From Bettongia penicillata ogilbyi (Eukaryota > Chordata > Mammalia > Diprotodontia > Potoroidae): a stretch of DNA of 64,000 nucleotides. A program made the position numbers and the translations under genes. The stretch spans positions 646,182 through 710,181 of the forward strand of contig JAJHZJ010000808.1 of the NCBI GenBank assembly GCA_023548195.1, read 5' to 3'. The notes beneath the pieces were generated by a model, which saw only the letters and a program-made list of their open reading frames with translations, did no database searches and was not told the DNA's origin. Below are positions 22,390 to 34,950 of the stretch, in pieces (the first letter of the stretch is position 1; each line of letters starts with the position of its first letter).

Positions 22390-22850
22390 TTACTCATTTC
22401 AAAGAGGATCGCAGACACCACAGGGTGATGTTTTCAGTTCTTGTGAATAACTGGATTTCAGGCACAGACAGTTATACAAAGTCATCAGCCTCACTCTTCC
22501 AGAGTCATTGAAGTCCATGGGCAATTCAAAGGTCAGGATGACTGGAGATGGCTCGGGATACACATCTTTGATGTCTGATCAAGCTCTAAGTGCCTCACAG
22601 CATCTACTTCAGCTGCCTTCATGGGCACTGAAAGAAATTGTTCTCATCCACACATTCCACCAGGGGAAGTCTTCACATGCTTGGGGCAGATGCTGTCCAA
22701 CTCACCAACAGTTCTGAGACCTGATGGTTACCCTCAGTCTGGTTTAGCCCATCTGCCAAGATGATTTTACTGATGTGTGGCCACTGTGCATACTACAGCT
22801 TCTTGGAGTCACAGGTAAGAGAGTTATGTTGAGAAGAATATCTTAAACGC
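22390..22850. mobile_element. marsupial interspersed repeat (composite, tRNA-SINE-associated)
   Basis: Text such as gcagacaccacagggtgatg, gtcatcagcctcactcttcc, ggatgactggagatggctc, ttccaccaggggaagtcttcacatgc and ttcttggagtcacaggtaaga matches a repeat that I recall in many copies from marsupial genomes. Part of it (cagcctcact) is shared with the SINE at 33785-34078. No coding content. Confidence 0.6.
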
Positions 22851-23174
22851 TCACCATAACTTCCTTTGGGAAGATTGAATCTTTGTATCATCACTAAAGA
22901 AATATTCATTTCTGGAAACTCATTCTTTTACGGCCTTATCCAATACTTATTGTCACGTGCGGGGTGCTGTACGAGGTGGTAGGCAAAAATCACAGACAAG
23001 AAAGACACAATTCTTGTTCTTAAATTCTTAGACATCCAAAATTGGAATTCTTCCTGTAATACAGAGAGGCACATCAGATGAGTTCTACTTGTAATAATCT
23101 TGAATACATGAACACCTATAAGATTGAGTTGAGAGTCAAAAGTTTCTCAGAATATTCCTCCAACTTGCCATAAT

Positions 23175-24605
23175 GGTATTTGAAACCTCATTACTCAAAA
23201 CATTTTTCCCTAGATTTGTGATTTTTGTCTCTGTAACATTTGGCATTTCTCCTTCTGTATACTCTCTCTTCATTAGTTTTTTTTTTTTCCCCAATACTGC
23301 TCTCTCTAGGGTCTCTTCCTATCTGTCCAACAGATCCTATCTTAGTCTCTTTTCTGGCATTTCATTCACATCATACCCAGTAACATTAGGTGTCCCCAAG
23401 GGCTCTGTCCTTGACCCTCTTCTTTGTCTATGCTTTCGAGCTTGGAAATTTCATCTTCCTCCAGGAGTTTTATTATCATCTCTCTGCAAATGACTCCCAG
23501 GTGTATGTATAGATATATACAAATCCAGTACTAATCTCTCTTGAATTCCAGTCCCACGTCACCAACTACCTTTTAGACTTCCCAAAATGGATGTCCCATA
23601 GACACCTCAAACTCAATAGGTCCAAAACAGAACTCATTATTTTTGCCAAAAGACTCTCCCCTTTTTCCAATTTCCCTATTTCTATTGAAGGCACAATCAT
23701 CTTCACCATCTTGGTTTCATTTTTTCCTTCTTACTCTCATTTACCCCACATATCTGATCTGTTGCCAAATTCTGTAATTTGTCAATCAATAATCTGTTGA
23801 TCAATATTTATTATCTACTATGTGCCAAAAGAGACAATACTACTGTATTGTGTCAAGCCTTACTTTTATAGCATCACTCCTATCCTCTCCATTCACAAAA
23901 CCACAAATTCAAAGGTTATTACTTCTACCCAAACAACTGCAGTAACCTTCTAGCTGGTATCCTTCCTTCAAAGCCCTCCCCTCTTCAACTCATCCTCCAC
24001 TCAGCTGTAAAGGTGAATTTTCTAAAGCATATATATATATATACATATATATTGCCATATCACATACCCCCCTCCAACTCACCCCTCCTCCATGAGCTCT
24101 AATGGTTCCATATTACCTCTAGGACCAAGTACAAACTCTTCTGATTGAGCTCTTCCTAACCTGGCTCTTTCCTGCCTCTCCAGTCTTCTTATATTTCAAT
24201 CTCCTCCACATACATTATAATGCAGCAACAACAGACTCTTTGCAGTCCATCAAAGATAACATTCCACCTCCTTTCTGTATCTTCGTACTAACTGCTCTTC
24301 ACACCTACAACATCGTGCCACCTCACTTCTGCCTCTTAGTTTCCCTGATTTTTTACTTTTTACAAAACTGATTTCAAGTCCCACCCACTCCAGATGGTCT
24401 TCCTGGCTGTTAAAGCCTTCTCCTCTCAGAGTGCCGTCCATTTACCTAGTGCCTATTTTATAGCTAAGCATTCTTTAAATGTTGCTGCTCCCATTCGAAA
24501 GTAAGCTCCTTAAGGGCAGGGACTCTATTTTTGTTTTCTTCATATCCCTGCAGCTTAGCCCTGTGCCTGGCACAAAAATAAGGATTTAATGAATGTTCAT
24601 GACAA
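23175..24605 (+). mobile_element. L2 LINE with decayed reverse-transcriptase region and full 3' end
   Basis: The frame near 23365-23440 encodes VTLGVPKGSVLDPLLCL, the RT motif B region (GVPQGSVLGPLLF type) of L2/CR1. Around 23470-23500 the YADD catalytic motif has decayed to SAND-like text followed by SQVYV. The frame near 23585-23645 gives WMSHRHLKLNRSKTELIIF. The 3' portion (24100-24605) ends with gtaagctccttaagggcagg and a taatgaatgttcatg tail. A CORE-SINE piece (23780-23830) and a TA-rich run (24028-24053) interrupt it. Confidence 0.8.
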
Positions 24606-24644
24606 TTTTGGAGAAATCAAAGTATGGATATTCCATCTACCGAT

Positions 24645-24805
24645 ATAAATCTGCAACTCCTCCTTAACTTGTAGTCTTAAAGTCTAAGACTCTTAGACAA
24701 TTGTCCGAGAACTGATGGGTTAAAGACTCACACAGCTAAAATATATGTGAGAGAGAGGATATAAACACTGATCTTGCTGACTTCTTATCCACTATAACAT
24801 GTAGT
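24645..24805 (-). mobile_element. MIR-like SINE fragment
   Basis: Inverse MIR text with gactcacacagctaaaat and a ttcttatccactataaca end. Confidence 0.5.
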
Positions 24806-26009
24806 TTCTCTATTCCTAATTAATTCCTTAAAGTTATTAAATCAAACTTAGATCCCCTTTTTGTAGGGTATAGAGGTGTGTAGAACACTGTAGATGATAG
24901 TGGAATTGGTTAATTTTACTTATTTTTTTCTTTCTTATTCTTTGCTATAAGGAATTGCTCTCTGAGTACAGATAGTATATACTGTAAAAAATAAAGGAAA
25001 CAAAAATTAAAAGTGTCAATAAAAAATCAATGAAAATCAAGGCACCAATACTCTCCAAGAGCCTTGCAGATCACAATAAGCTAAGTTTGCATTACCACAT
25101 TAGTATGATTTAGTTTTCCCACTCTGGGACAACTAGCTTTTAGGTGGGCAGAATGAAGTAACTTAAAGTAAATGTTAACAGAGAGAAATTGGAGAATTAA
25201 GTCCATAGCATAAACTAGAGAACTATCTGTTCAAATATCTAAGTATACTCTCCTTCCATTCCCATAATAAGAGATCCCAGACATCCAAAATTTCGTATTA
25301 GTGCACTGAGTCCATGAAATGGAAAAGGTTATGGAAATGAAAGACTGACTTTGAAAAAGGAAGTTGGAGTATGTCAAAGATAAAATGTCACTCCTTTACA
25401 GTATTGCCTTATATTGATCCTGGATCTGGCTGTTCATTCATATGCAACAAATGCTATTATTAGTACGGTGTATCACTAATATAGACTTCTGTCCCATAAA
25501 TGATTTTATAGAAAATATTCAACCAAGATGCTATTAAAAATGAATCAGGTTACTAGGAAATAAAATCTCTGCCATTTCTAGGAGCTAAGTGATATTTTCC
25601 AAGTTAATTTCCCAAGTGAGATGATAGATCAGAAATTCTTTTACCTGATGACTACAAAATGAGTGTCCCCTCTGTCAGTTCTTTTTAAAAAGAATTTTTT
25701 TCTCTAATTAATCTGAGTAAGATTGTCTATTAGTGATGTTACACACTTGGTGTCTCCTCTGTTCCCTACTTTTCTTTCATCAACAAACCCAAGACTTGGT
25801 TCACTTGGGCTCACTTTTTACTGTATTTGCCAATATCTTTTCTGGATGACCCTGGTCTATAAGGCATATATAGACCTTCCCTTTTTCTTTCTTTCCCTGA
25901 AAATGGGCACACTTGTATTTTTGTTAAAGTATTTGTTGCTAATTCCTACAGATGAATTAAAATAACAGCTGGGAGAAAATTTACAAAGTTTTTAGTGATC
26001 ACGTAGGTT

Positions 26010-26012
<3 letters not shown>
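24806..26012. other. no recognisable feature
   Basis: Unassigned AT-rich sequence. Confidence 0.45.
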
Positions 26013-26095
<83 letters not shown>

Positions 26096-26101
26096 GTCTC
26101 C
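26013..26101. repeat. (TC)n microsatellite
   Basis: Almost pure TC dinucleotides with two small interruptions near 26075 and 26096. Confidence 0.98.
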
Positions 26102-26429
26102 TTTTCTCTTTATTGTCCCTTTGTCTAAGGATAGCTAGCTCAATCTTTTATGGGATGGATTTTGGACCTTTTCTCACTTTCTGACAAATCTATTTGGTTT
26201 GACAAAAGTATAGGTCTCTCACCATCATCTCAATGATATCTCTGGGTGTGAACCCTCCAAGTCTATATAAAGACTCTTTCCCCTGCCCCTATCCTATCTA
26301 GTCATCAAACTGGTGAAGTATTATTCTAGTCCTCATTTCCATGAATAAGAAAGACACTCTTCTCACTTAATTTTCAAAGATTTCTTCCCATGAGTCACAC
26401 TGGATCACACATTTGTAGCTTAACATCAG
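26102..26429. other. no recognisable feature
   Basis: Unassigned sequence between a microsatellite and a repeat copy. Confidence 0.45.
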
Positions 26430-26640
26430 AACTTCTTAAATTAGGACTCATTGACAGATTTCAGGGGTCTGTGAACTTGGATAGGAAAAAAATGCATCTT
26501 TATTTTCATTCACTTTTAACTGTAATTTAGCATTTCCTTCAATTAAAGATGTAGATCCAAAAACAAATTTTGAGAAGGGATCCACAGGTTTCAATAAATT
26601 GCCAAGGAACCCATAATACAGAAAAAAGTTAAGAATACAC
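26430..26640. repeat. palindromic DNA-transposon-like repeat, copy 2
   Basis: Left end cttcttaaattaggactcattg and right end cagaaaaaagttaagaata, with a ttttgagaagggatccacagg internal landmark shared with other copies. Confidence 0.55.
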
Positions 26641-26659
26641 CCTACCACTACCACCACCC

Positions 26660-26815
26660 CTTAAAGACATCCAGCTCAACACACATATTTTACAGATGAG
26701 GAAATGTAATTGAAGCCAGAGAAGTTGTGACTTACCCAAAAGTCACACAAGTCAATGTGGTGATACAAACTAGATTCTCTACCTCCAAATTTAGTCATCT
26801 GCCACTAAATCAGGT
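26660..26815 (-). mobile_element. MIR SINE fragment
   Basis: Inverse MIR core: tattttacagatgaggaaatg, then cttacccaaaagtcacaca. Confidence 0.65.
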
Positions 26816-27229
26816 TTCTCTTTGAGCTTACAATCAACTCCTTCATTCTCCTCCATATCTCAGTGCTCTGGCCTCAAAAGTTGACTCTTTTTATCCTGTT
26901 TTCTCTTTCTTGATTAGTCTGCCTGGAGGAAATTCTCTAGCCAGTTGTAATAAGTAGATTTGTGCTCATTTGCACAATTACTTTCTTTAGTCTACTTATG
27001 TTAAAGCTAGCATCTAGGGCCCCTCTCCTCTTTGAAATTCATGTGATCAACAAAATACCCTCTTTGAACTCCATATAAGTTCCCTTTCCAGACTCAACTT
27101 TTCTTCTTGATAAAGATTAAAATCCTCTGGCTGCCCTCCCTGACTCCCTCTTTAGGATAGAGATAGTAAATAAAATACCCTGGCACCAACAAACCATGAA
27201 AGAGCTATATAAATAATTTTAGCAGGTTA
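26816..27229. other. no recognisable feature
   Basis: Unassigned sequence; no ORF of note. Confidence 0.45.
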
Positions 27230-27448
27230 GGGTAGCTAAGACCTGGAGTCAAGAAGACCTAAGTTCAAATCTGACCTCAGACACTTACTAGCTGTGTGAC
27301 CCTGGACAAGTCACTTAATCCCATTTGCCTCTGTTTCCTCATCTGTTAAATGAGCTGGAGAGGGAAATGGCAAAGCACTCCAGTATTTTAGCCAAGAAAA
27401 CCCCCAAAGGGGTCGTGAAGAGTTGGACATGACTGAACAAAAAAAAGT
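27230..27448 (+). mobile_element. marsupial tRNA-derived SINE (MAR1/WSINE-like)
   Basis: The best-preserved marsupial SINE here. In order: cctggagtcaagaagaccta, agttcaaatctgacctcaga (B-box-like), cttactagctgtgtgaccct, gtttcctcatctgttaaatg, gggaaatggcaaagcactcc, then gtcgtgaagagttggacatg and an A-rich tail. The first bases of the tRNA-like head, with the A box, are partly lost. This structure is strong evidence for a marsupial source. Confidence 0.88.
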
Positions 27449-27499
27449 AGTTTAGGTTCTCTGAGTGAAAGAAACTTCAGAGGTTATATTGCCTAGGTG

Positions 27500-27625
27500 G
27501 TGTAACATGGACTCCCTTTGGCAGTCTGATGAAACCTATATAACCTTTCTCAGAATCATATTTTTAAATAGTTGAAAAAAAAATTCTAAATTCCATTTAG
27601 ATATTAGTGAAAATAAAGACTTTTT
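27500..27625. repeat. palindromic DNA-transposon-like repeat, copy 3 (partial)
   Basis: Shows catggactccctttggcagtc and ctttctcagaatcatatttttaaat, the inverse of landmarks seen in the other copies. One end is missing. Confidence 0.5.
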
Positions 27626-27689
27626 TCCCCATCCAACTTCATGCATGTCTTGAAATCTACCGATAGACTCAGTCAGTTTCCATCCCCTT

Positions 27690-28090
27690 CATTTATAGAT
27701 GATGAAACTGAAGTCCAAAGAAGTTAAAAGACTTGCCCAGCATCACACAGAAACAAGTAACAGGACTGGAATTAGAATCCATGATCCTCTTACTTCTATC
27801 TAGAGATCTGCCAGCTCTACCCTTCTTCCTTGCTCTCAGATTACTAAATAATAATGATAGTTAGCATTTCTATAGAACACTAAAATTTTTAAAGTGTTTT
27901 ACAGATTTCCAATTTTATTTTTACACTCACTCTGGGAGGTAGGTGCTATTATTATTTCCATTTTATAGATAAGGAAGCTGAAGCATACAGAGGTTAAATG
28001 GCTTGCCAAGGATCACACAGCTAGCAAGTGTGTGATGCCTGCTTTTAACTCTGGTTGTTCCACATCTAACATGCTACCCACAGTGACACC
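27690..28090 (-). mobile_element. two MIR/CORE-SINE copies in tandem
   Basis: 27690-27830 has gatgatgaaactgaagtcc and cttgcccagcatcacacag. 27846-28090 is a near-complete inverse MIR: gttagcatttctatagaac, ggtgctattattatttcca, ttgccaaggatcacacagctag and a final tctaacatgctacccac. Confidence 0.8.
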
Positions 28091-28379
28091 TAAACTGGTT
28101 CGTGTTTGCCCTCTGGTTTTCTAAAATCTAGTTTTTGCAATAAGAAAATGGAATCAAATAGATATTTGGCATATGTAGTAAATAATGACAATGAAAAAGT
28201 ATTGCTACCAATGAGGACATTAAAGTTTAACTTAATACTAAAATTCACTATTATATTTCCCTTCTTATTTTTCTTTCTATCTACCTTGTAGATACTTTTC
28301 CTCCTCTTCCTATTTTCTGTCACTCTTGCACCAAAAGGTTTAAATGCTACCTCTAATATTTTCATTTCCCTAAGAGGAA
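28091..28379. other. no recognisable feature
   Basis: AT-rich; opposite-strand ORFs of 91 and 61 codons overlap here without recognisable homology. Confidence 0.4.
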
Positions 28380-28900
28380 AGAACTAAGGTAATTCCCCAG
28401 AATTGGCAAGAGACAAGGGAAAGAAGACATGTTTGCTTGTAAGCACTTTGTCATCACTGTGGCTGACAAGAGAAAGCCGGGTGCTCCAGGACACAGATGC
28501 CTAATAGGAAGTAAACAAACCCGCAGGCACTTGCTTGAATCTCCACCCACAGGAGAACCATAAGCCGCAAAGCTGGGCTAAGGCAGTAGAGACAGAGAAA
28601 GTAAGGACCCAGGTGCATGGGAGAGGGAGGGCTTCTACCCAGGGCTGCTTCACAAGAAGTGCAGCTGGAGCAGGCTCTAATCAGCTGCACTCCCTTTTCA
28701 GCAACTATTCAGGCAGGCACTGATGACATGCTGGGCTCTTCTTTTCTCTACCTTGCAAAGAGGTTACTGCAAAGCAGGAATACTGCATGATTTCTTAGGC
28801 TGGGCTCTTATACAGGGCTGTTTGATCTGGGGAACTGCCCTCTGACACTATCTGAGCTCCTTCCCCCAAGTGACTTGTTTTATGAGTTAGCACACCCCTC
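28380..28900. other. GC-richer non-repetitive block
   Basis: It stands out from the AT-rich surroundings. It contains gtaaacaaac (28512-28521, forkhead-type) and E-box-like cagctg near 28660 and 28680, and I recognise no repeat in it. Small ORFs on both strands have no recognised product. It could be a regulatory element or only a block of unique DNA; motif matches of this length occur by chance. Confidence 0.3.
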
Positions 28901-30090
28901 CTTGTATGCCAATTCACTAGAGACTAACAAAGGAAATACCTGTGCCATTTTTGTATTCACGGGAGAACAGATCTACATCTATGACTAGGAACCAAGGAAC
29001 TGACAATTTTGAGTTAGCTAGAAGCAGAATTATAACTAAGGTGGGGCAATATAGAGCTTTCCCTTCAGGATATTCTTGTACAACTATACTCTTCCTCTTT
29101 GTGGCAGTCGTCTGGTCCACTGGTCCTATGCCTCATAATCCTCCACTGATCTTTTGCCTGGACAACACCACCCCCTAGACCTCCATCTCTTTTTGAGGGG
29201 TCACTTTCTCTCTCCCAATATACCGTTTATCTGCTGCTTCCTTCCCCCACACCTTCTTTTACCATAGTTAGAGTAGGGTATACCATGAAGGCTAGAATGT
29301 TTCTTCTCCTGGCAAAACTCCACCTTATTGGGGTGGACTGTCCTATTTCCTCTAACTAAAATTTCCCTTGATACCAGAATTCCTAATTAGAACCCTGGCT
29401 ATGAGTGCTGCCTACTGATTAGAAATGGTCCCAGACTATTGGGACCATTAGAAAGACTTTTAGAAAGACTTTTGTCCAACAGTGGGGGGTCTGAAGCTCT
29501 TTTGTTCCCATTCTCAAGGGACAGAGCCAATCTAATCAAGACAATATTATCTCTCTCTCTCAATTTAAGTAAACCAGTGCTTTACTTTGTCTTTTCACCT
29601 TCGTAGTTAAAAAAGGAAGTGTGTATATGTTGGGGGAAGGAGATAGGAATTATTTCTTCTGTTTAGTATTTGTAGAATTTAGCTAGATATGTGAAGGGTC
29701 AAAAAGTAAGCCTTGAATTCTGAAAAAGATAAGAAAAAGATAAGCAGTCTTCCCTACTTAGAGCTCCTCAAGACACATGGAGGGCAAAAAGAGGAACCAA
29801 AAATAATTCTATTTTCCAGAGAGCAATTTCTTCATCACTAATAGCTAGTTTATTCAAATTTTGGGTCCTAACACATGTAAATGGGAGGGACACTGATGAA
29901 TTAGAATAAGGAAGGATTAGCAGGATAATGAGAAGTCTTGAAATCATCTGAAGAATGGTGGAAAAAAGTGGAAATATTTAGAATTTAGGAAATTGAAGTG
30001 ACCTATTATCACTGTATTTAAGTATTTGAAGTGCTTTCACATGGAAGAATCATTAGATGTGTTTTGTGTGGCTCCATAACAGACCCAAGA
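28901..30090. other. no recognisable feature
   Basis: Unassigned. A short tandem (tagaaagactttt, twice near 29450-29475) is the only local structure seen. Confidence 0.4.
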
Positions 30091-30490
30091 CCAAAGATGC
30101 AAGTAACAGTGAGAAAGGTTTTGACTCAATATACAAAAGACCTTTCTCATTAACTAGGTAACAAATGACAGAGGCAGGATTTGAATCTATGCCATCTAGC
30201 TCCGAAGCCAGAGCACTGTCCACTATGCCATACTGCTTGTAAAGAAGGTTATGAGATCCATGCTCCGTATATTTGTAAAACATTTAGCACAGTGCCTGGA
30301 ACAAAATAGGTCCTTAATAAATACTTGTTACTCTTCAGGTAACAGTTGAACTAAGTGATGGCTAATGGCTAACATTTCTATAATACTGAGATCATAAGCT
30401 TCTCGAGGACAGTTACTGTCTTTTGTCTCTTTAACACTTAACATAGTGCCTTTTACATAGTAGGAGCTTAATAAATGATTATTGATTAAT
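30091..30490. mobile_element. MIR fragments and L2/MIR3-type tails
   Basis: 30091-30245 is an inverse MIR half (caggatttgaatctatgcc, ccactatgccatactgc). 30280-30335 and 30375-30490 are plus-strand tails (cacagtgcctggaacaaaat, cttctcgaggacagttactg, gagcttaataaatgattatt). Confidence 0.65.
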
Positions 30491-30574
30491 TGCCTTAAAG
30501 TTTATAAAGTACTTTACATATGTTATCTCCTTTGATTTCTGAAGTCCATAGCATTGAATTCTGTGTTTCTGTAA

Positions 30575-30790
30575 GTCTAGGTTCAACTTAGTAAGCATTT
30601 ATTAAACATCTGCTCTGTCCAATACATTGCGTTAGACACTTCATACAAGATAAAAAATGGCAGTCATAGATCATAGATTTAGAGCTAGAAGAAACCTTAG
30701 AAGTCATCAAGTCAACTCCATTATTTTACAAATGAAGAAACTGAGGCCCAGAAAAATTGACTTATCTAACATGATATATAGCATTTGATA
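30575..30790 (-). mobile_element. CORE-SINE/MIR fragments
   Basis: Inverse MIR landmarks: gtaagcatttattaaacatc, then tagagctagaagaaacctta and gaagaaactgaggcccag. Confidence 0.65.
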
Positions 30791-30839
30791 CCAGATTCTC
30801 TGATATCAGATCTAGTGCATGTGTGTGTGTGTGTATCCT

Positions 30840-31470
30840 GTTTGCATATAATTGTTTACCCCATTAGTGAGCATATAATTGTTTACTGTTTCCCCCATTG
30901 TGAGCGCTTTGAAAGAAGAGACTATTTTTTTTTACATTTCTGTGCGCACCTATCGCTTAGCAACTGCTTGACACATAAGAGGTACTTAACAATTTCTCAT
31001 AGACTGACTGACCAGTTGTTTTTTTTTAAAGCCCTCCAAAATCTGACCTCCTACTACCTTTCTTCACACACTCTGTGATCCAGTGGCACTGATCTCCTTA
31101 ATATTCCTTGCACCTAACATTCCACCTCTCCACTTCTAGAATTTTCCACTAGTCCCTCATGCCTGAAATCCTCCCTCTCCTCACCTTCTCCTACGAGTTT
31201 CCATGGCTTTCTTCAAGTCTTGGCTAAAATTCCACTTCTAACAAGAAGTCCCTTCTGGTCCCTCATAATGCTAGCTCCTTCCCTCTGTGGTTATTTCCAA
31301 CTTATGTTGTATATACTTTGTTTGTATATCATTATTTGTATTTTGTCTCCTCTATTAAATAATGATCTCCTTGAGAAGAGGGAATTTTTTTGCTTTTCTT
31401 TGTACACTGAGCACTTAGCATTTAACATAGCACAAAGGTACGTGATTAATAAATGTCTGGTGGCTTGACT
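30840..31470 (+). mobile_element. two L2 3' ends
   Basis: 30840-31015 is an L2 tail (cattgtgagcgctttgaaag, gaggtacttaacaatttct). 31020-31470 is a longer L2 3' part: aagccctccaaaatctgacc, tggctttcttcaagtcttgg, ctccttgagaagagggaat and gtgattaataaatgtctgg. Confidence 0.8.
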
Positions 31471-31689
31471 CATGCAGCTTCCTAGACGACATCATCAACT
31501 GATGAAATTCATAGATTTTGGAGAAGTTTTCTTTCCAAAGGGAACCTGCAGTCATATCTGATGAATAATGTGGTAACATACCTTATACAAAGCAGGAAGT
31601 GAACTAAGAAAATCTGGGAAGGAAAAGAACACTTTCAACTCAATTTTAATCAATCTCCATCTGCAGTTGCTCAGCAGAATTTAGAGAGT

Positions 31690-32330
31690 GGTTTAGATTT
31701 ATCTTTCTGGAGCATACTATATGGGAAGGGCATCATATAATGGACGTACAAAGAGGTATAAGCCCCAGATTCTGCCTTCAAGGGGCTTACAATCTACTTA
31801 GAATACGTAGGCATATGTGGATGTGTATACATACATAATATATATGTTTGTATGTGTGCGCATGTGTGTGTCTATGTATATGCAAAAACCTCAGTAAAAG
31901 CCAGCATCTAAATGTCAACTGAGGAATAGTTATGTAATAGAAATGTTATGATTAAATTAAATTCAGCAAGTATTTATTGAGTACTAACTATGTGTCATAT
32001 CCTGTACTAGACCAAAGCTTTCAAGAGTTCAAAGGTGGGGAAAATCACTAAGGCCTGGGGTATTCAAGGAAGACTTCATGGAGGACAGGGGTGTTTTTGA
32101 AAGAAAAGATAGTCTTTACATAAGTAAAGGAAAGGGAGAAAGATATTCATTCCAGGAAGGGGGACAATAGAAACAAAATATTATGACAATATGTTGATTT
32201 GCAAGGAGCAGTGAATAGAATGATAAATGATACGATAATAGAAAAATCAAGGGGAAGAGGAAATTATGGCAGTCACTCCAAAACTCTAAGGAGTCAATGC
32301 TATCACACATGATCTCCCCTTGAATGCAGA
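31690..32330. mobile_element. old therian repeat, family unresolved
   Basis: Phrases such as gccttcaaggggcttacaatct, gcaagtatttattgagtact and caaggaagacttcatggagg are recurrent in mammalian repeat DNA, and the middle phrase is CORE-SINE. I cannot assign the rest. Confidence 0.45.
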
Positions 32331-33099
32331 GCATTGAAAATGGGCTTCTGTAGGACCAAGAGCAAATCTCAGTAAATGTTTTTGAATAGATGTGTGAATT
32401 AATTACAGTTACCAAGGTCAGTAGTGACTGCCCAGAGGACAGTAGAGCAGCCATCGGAGTAGTAGAGAGACAATGAGAGAATGATCTGAAAGTCATTTTG
32501 AGGAAGAGGAGAAAGCATCTATGTGTTGCTGGTTAAGCATGCCCAACACATTGTCAAGCATTTTGTGTGTTCTAAAATAATATAGATAGCTAAGATATGT
32601 TCACCATTAGATTTTTATCATTCAAAACATTTCTTCACATGTCATATTATAGGGCCCATGTACTAGCAAAGTGCTGCCACATGAGCTGGAAGTTTGTTAG
32701 GAGTTCCAAGATTATTCACATTGCAGTGAGGGGGTGGGAGAACTAGAGCAACATCTGCTGCCTCTCCATGGTCCGTTGCATAGGACCATAAAAATGCAGA
32801 ATGTTGTCGGGTTTTTTAGTAAATGAACAACCAGTCCCACAGGAATCAGTGAAGGGAGGAGGCAGATTTTCATCTAAACCACAGAATCATTTCAAAGCTA
32901 ATTAGAAGCCATGACTATGGAAAAGAAAATTTAAATGACGTGTTTTAGAGCAAGGAAAGAATGAGTTGGCAGACTGTGTACCATCTACTGCCAAGCTATA
33001 TTGTAGAGCCTAATAATACTTACTCCATTGTGTCACTGTTTCAACAAAGCACAGATTTCCACTGCATGCACAAAGTGCTGCTAAGGAAACCTGTAATTA
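32331..33099. other. no recognisable feature
   Basis: Unassigned sequence. Confidence 0.45.
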
Positions 33100-33640
33100 G
33101 ATTCATTGATTATTAAAGGTAAGAGGCCTTGAGAGATCTTCTAAATGAACTCCCTCATGGGACAGGTGAAAAAACAGAGCTCCAGGGAGAGGAAGTTATT
33201 TGCCCAAGCTCAGTCAGCTGAGTAGAAGAGTTAGGTCCTCTGGCTCCAAACAGAGTGTTCTCCACTACATAATGAGAAAGCATTCAGCGAGTAAAGGATA
33301 GAGCTGGGATCTGAATCTAGGTCTCTATCACACCATGGTTTCCTTGGTCTGTGTAAAGTAGGTTCTTTGACTTAGCTATTACTGCCAAATTCTTTGCTTG
33401 CTGGTTTCCTCCAAGACATGAAATGGAGATGTTTGTGTAATTGAAAATCCTTGTTTATTTATCACAACATTCTTACCAAAGTTACTTACCAGTTAAGAAA
33501 AAATTAGAAGCAGCATACTTGGAAAGGGGGCGAAAAGAAACTTAAGAGATGAAGTTAACAAGTAAACAAGCATTTATTAGGCACTTACTATTTGCCAGGG
33601 ACTGTGCTAAACCTTAGCAAACAAGACACATAGAGATCAG
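33100..33640 (-). mobile_element. MIR and CORE-SINE fragments
   Basis: 33110-33330 carries inverse MIR text (gggacaggtgaaaaaacaga, tatttgcccaagctcag). 33555-33640 is a CORE-SINE end (caagcatttattaggcactt, tgccagggactgtgctaa). About 200 unassigned bases lie between. Confidence 0.55.
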
Positions 33641-33784
33641 GATTATGTTTTCCAATAAGACAAAGACCACAAGTTGAGACATAATTTAGCCTAATGGGAA
33701 GGAAAACTGGGCATTTTCTAGGACTACAAATAGCCTTGAGTCTTTTCATTTCAGAAATGACAAACAGCAGGTAATAAACTAAGT

Positions 33785-34078
33785 GTGTATTGGTCTTTCA
33801 TTGCTGAAGAAGACCATGCCATCAGAGAAATGATGACATGACTTGCACTTGACTTTGTTTTAAGTGAGGAGGGCTGTGCAGATCACCAGCCTCACTTCTA
33901 CTCCAGAGCAATCTGAATCCAACAACCAGATATTCATCAGGATGAGGCAATTAGGGTTAAGTGACTTGTCTAAGGTCATACAGCTAGTGAGTGTCGAGTG
34001 TCTGAGGTGAGATTTGAACTCAGGTCCTCCTGACTCCTGCACTGATGCTTTATCCACTTCACCACCTAGCTGCCCAAT
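33785..34078 (-). mobile_element. marsupial tRNA-derived SINE with long 3' body
   Basis: Inverse order on the plus strand: ctttcattgctgaagaagac, gcagatcaccagcctcact, ggttaagtgacttgtctaag, tttgaactcaggtcctcctg and the tRNA-like head inverse ccacttcaccacctagctgccc. The preserved head makes the orientation clear. Confidence 0.85.
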
Positions 34079-34309
34079 AAATAAATGATGATAAATCAAA
34101 TAACGTCTTCCTAGAGTTTGCTATAGAGAAAGGGACTAGGGTGGGAGAAAGAGTCAGGAAGCCATGAAGATTTTTTTTTAACGAATTCAAAGAAATAAAA
34201 ACTAAGAAATAATTTGCTTTGTTCTTCTCAAGGAGCCATTAGCTCATTGAGTTGAGCAAATCATGTTATAAACAAATTTTTTGTACACATTCAAGAAAGT
34301 TTAAGTATC

Positions 34310-34500
34310 TAGTTTCCTGAACTCTTGGAAGTAGAGTTGGAAGAGAACTCAAACCTCTCTATCATTTCAAAGATGAGGAAATGGAGTCCTAGAAAACTTG
34401 AATAATTTGTCCAAAGACCCACAGGTGCTAAACGGAAGAGCTCAGATTCAAACCTAGGTTCTCTTGCTCCAAGCTGAGAATTTTTTTAAGTCTACCATAC
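34310..34500 (-). mobile_element. MIR-like SINE
   Basis: agagttggaagagaactc, then gatgaggaaatggagtcc and cagattcaaacctaggttct: inverse MIR-type order. Confidence 0.6.
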
Positions 34501-34504
34501 CTCT

Positions 34505-34950
34505 TGTGTCTTATCACCCTGAATTTCACTTAACACAGTGCTTGCTTAGTGAGAGAAATTGTTTGCCTATTATTCCAGGTTCCAGTCATACCTTCTGGCT
34601 CTAACCTATAGATGCTACAGCCTCAAAACTTCTTTTGGTAACACGATCTAATGTTTCACTGCATCTTTTTCCAGGTACTGCTTCTTCTCTCCCTCTTTAA
34701 TTTCTGTAACTATGACTTGTTCTCCATCATTGGCAAAGGAAATTTTCTGTTTATCCATTATTTTATATATTTCAAGTACCATTTTTGTAGTATAAATAAA
34801 ACCGTTTCCATCACAAGCCCTAGATGTACATTGAGGATGAGTTCCATTCAATCAGGCATTGTTTCATTTTTGACTTTGCCCCAATGTCCAGCACAATGTC
34901 AGATATATAAGAAGCACTTGTTATAAATGCTTGTTGATTGGTTGATGTAG
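34505..34950 (+). mobile_element. L2 LINE 3' fragments
   Basis: Ends in gccccaatgtccagcacaat and ataaatgcttgttgattgg, the L2 tail. The 5' part is weakly preserved. Confidence 0.55.

Noticed and set aside
27230..27448. tRNA gene
   Set aside because: Only the tRNA-derived head of a SINE; the head is partly lost and no complete cloverleaf can be drawn.
29290..29560. LTR/primer-binding-site-like text (gtggggggtctgaagctc)
   Set aside because: No tRNA match or TG/CA borders could be shown.
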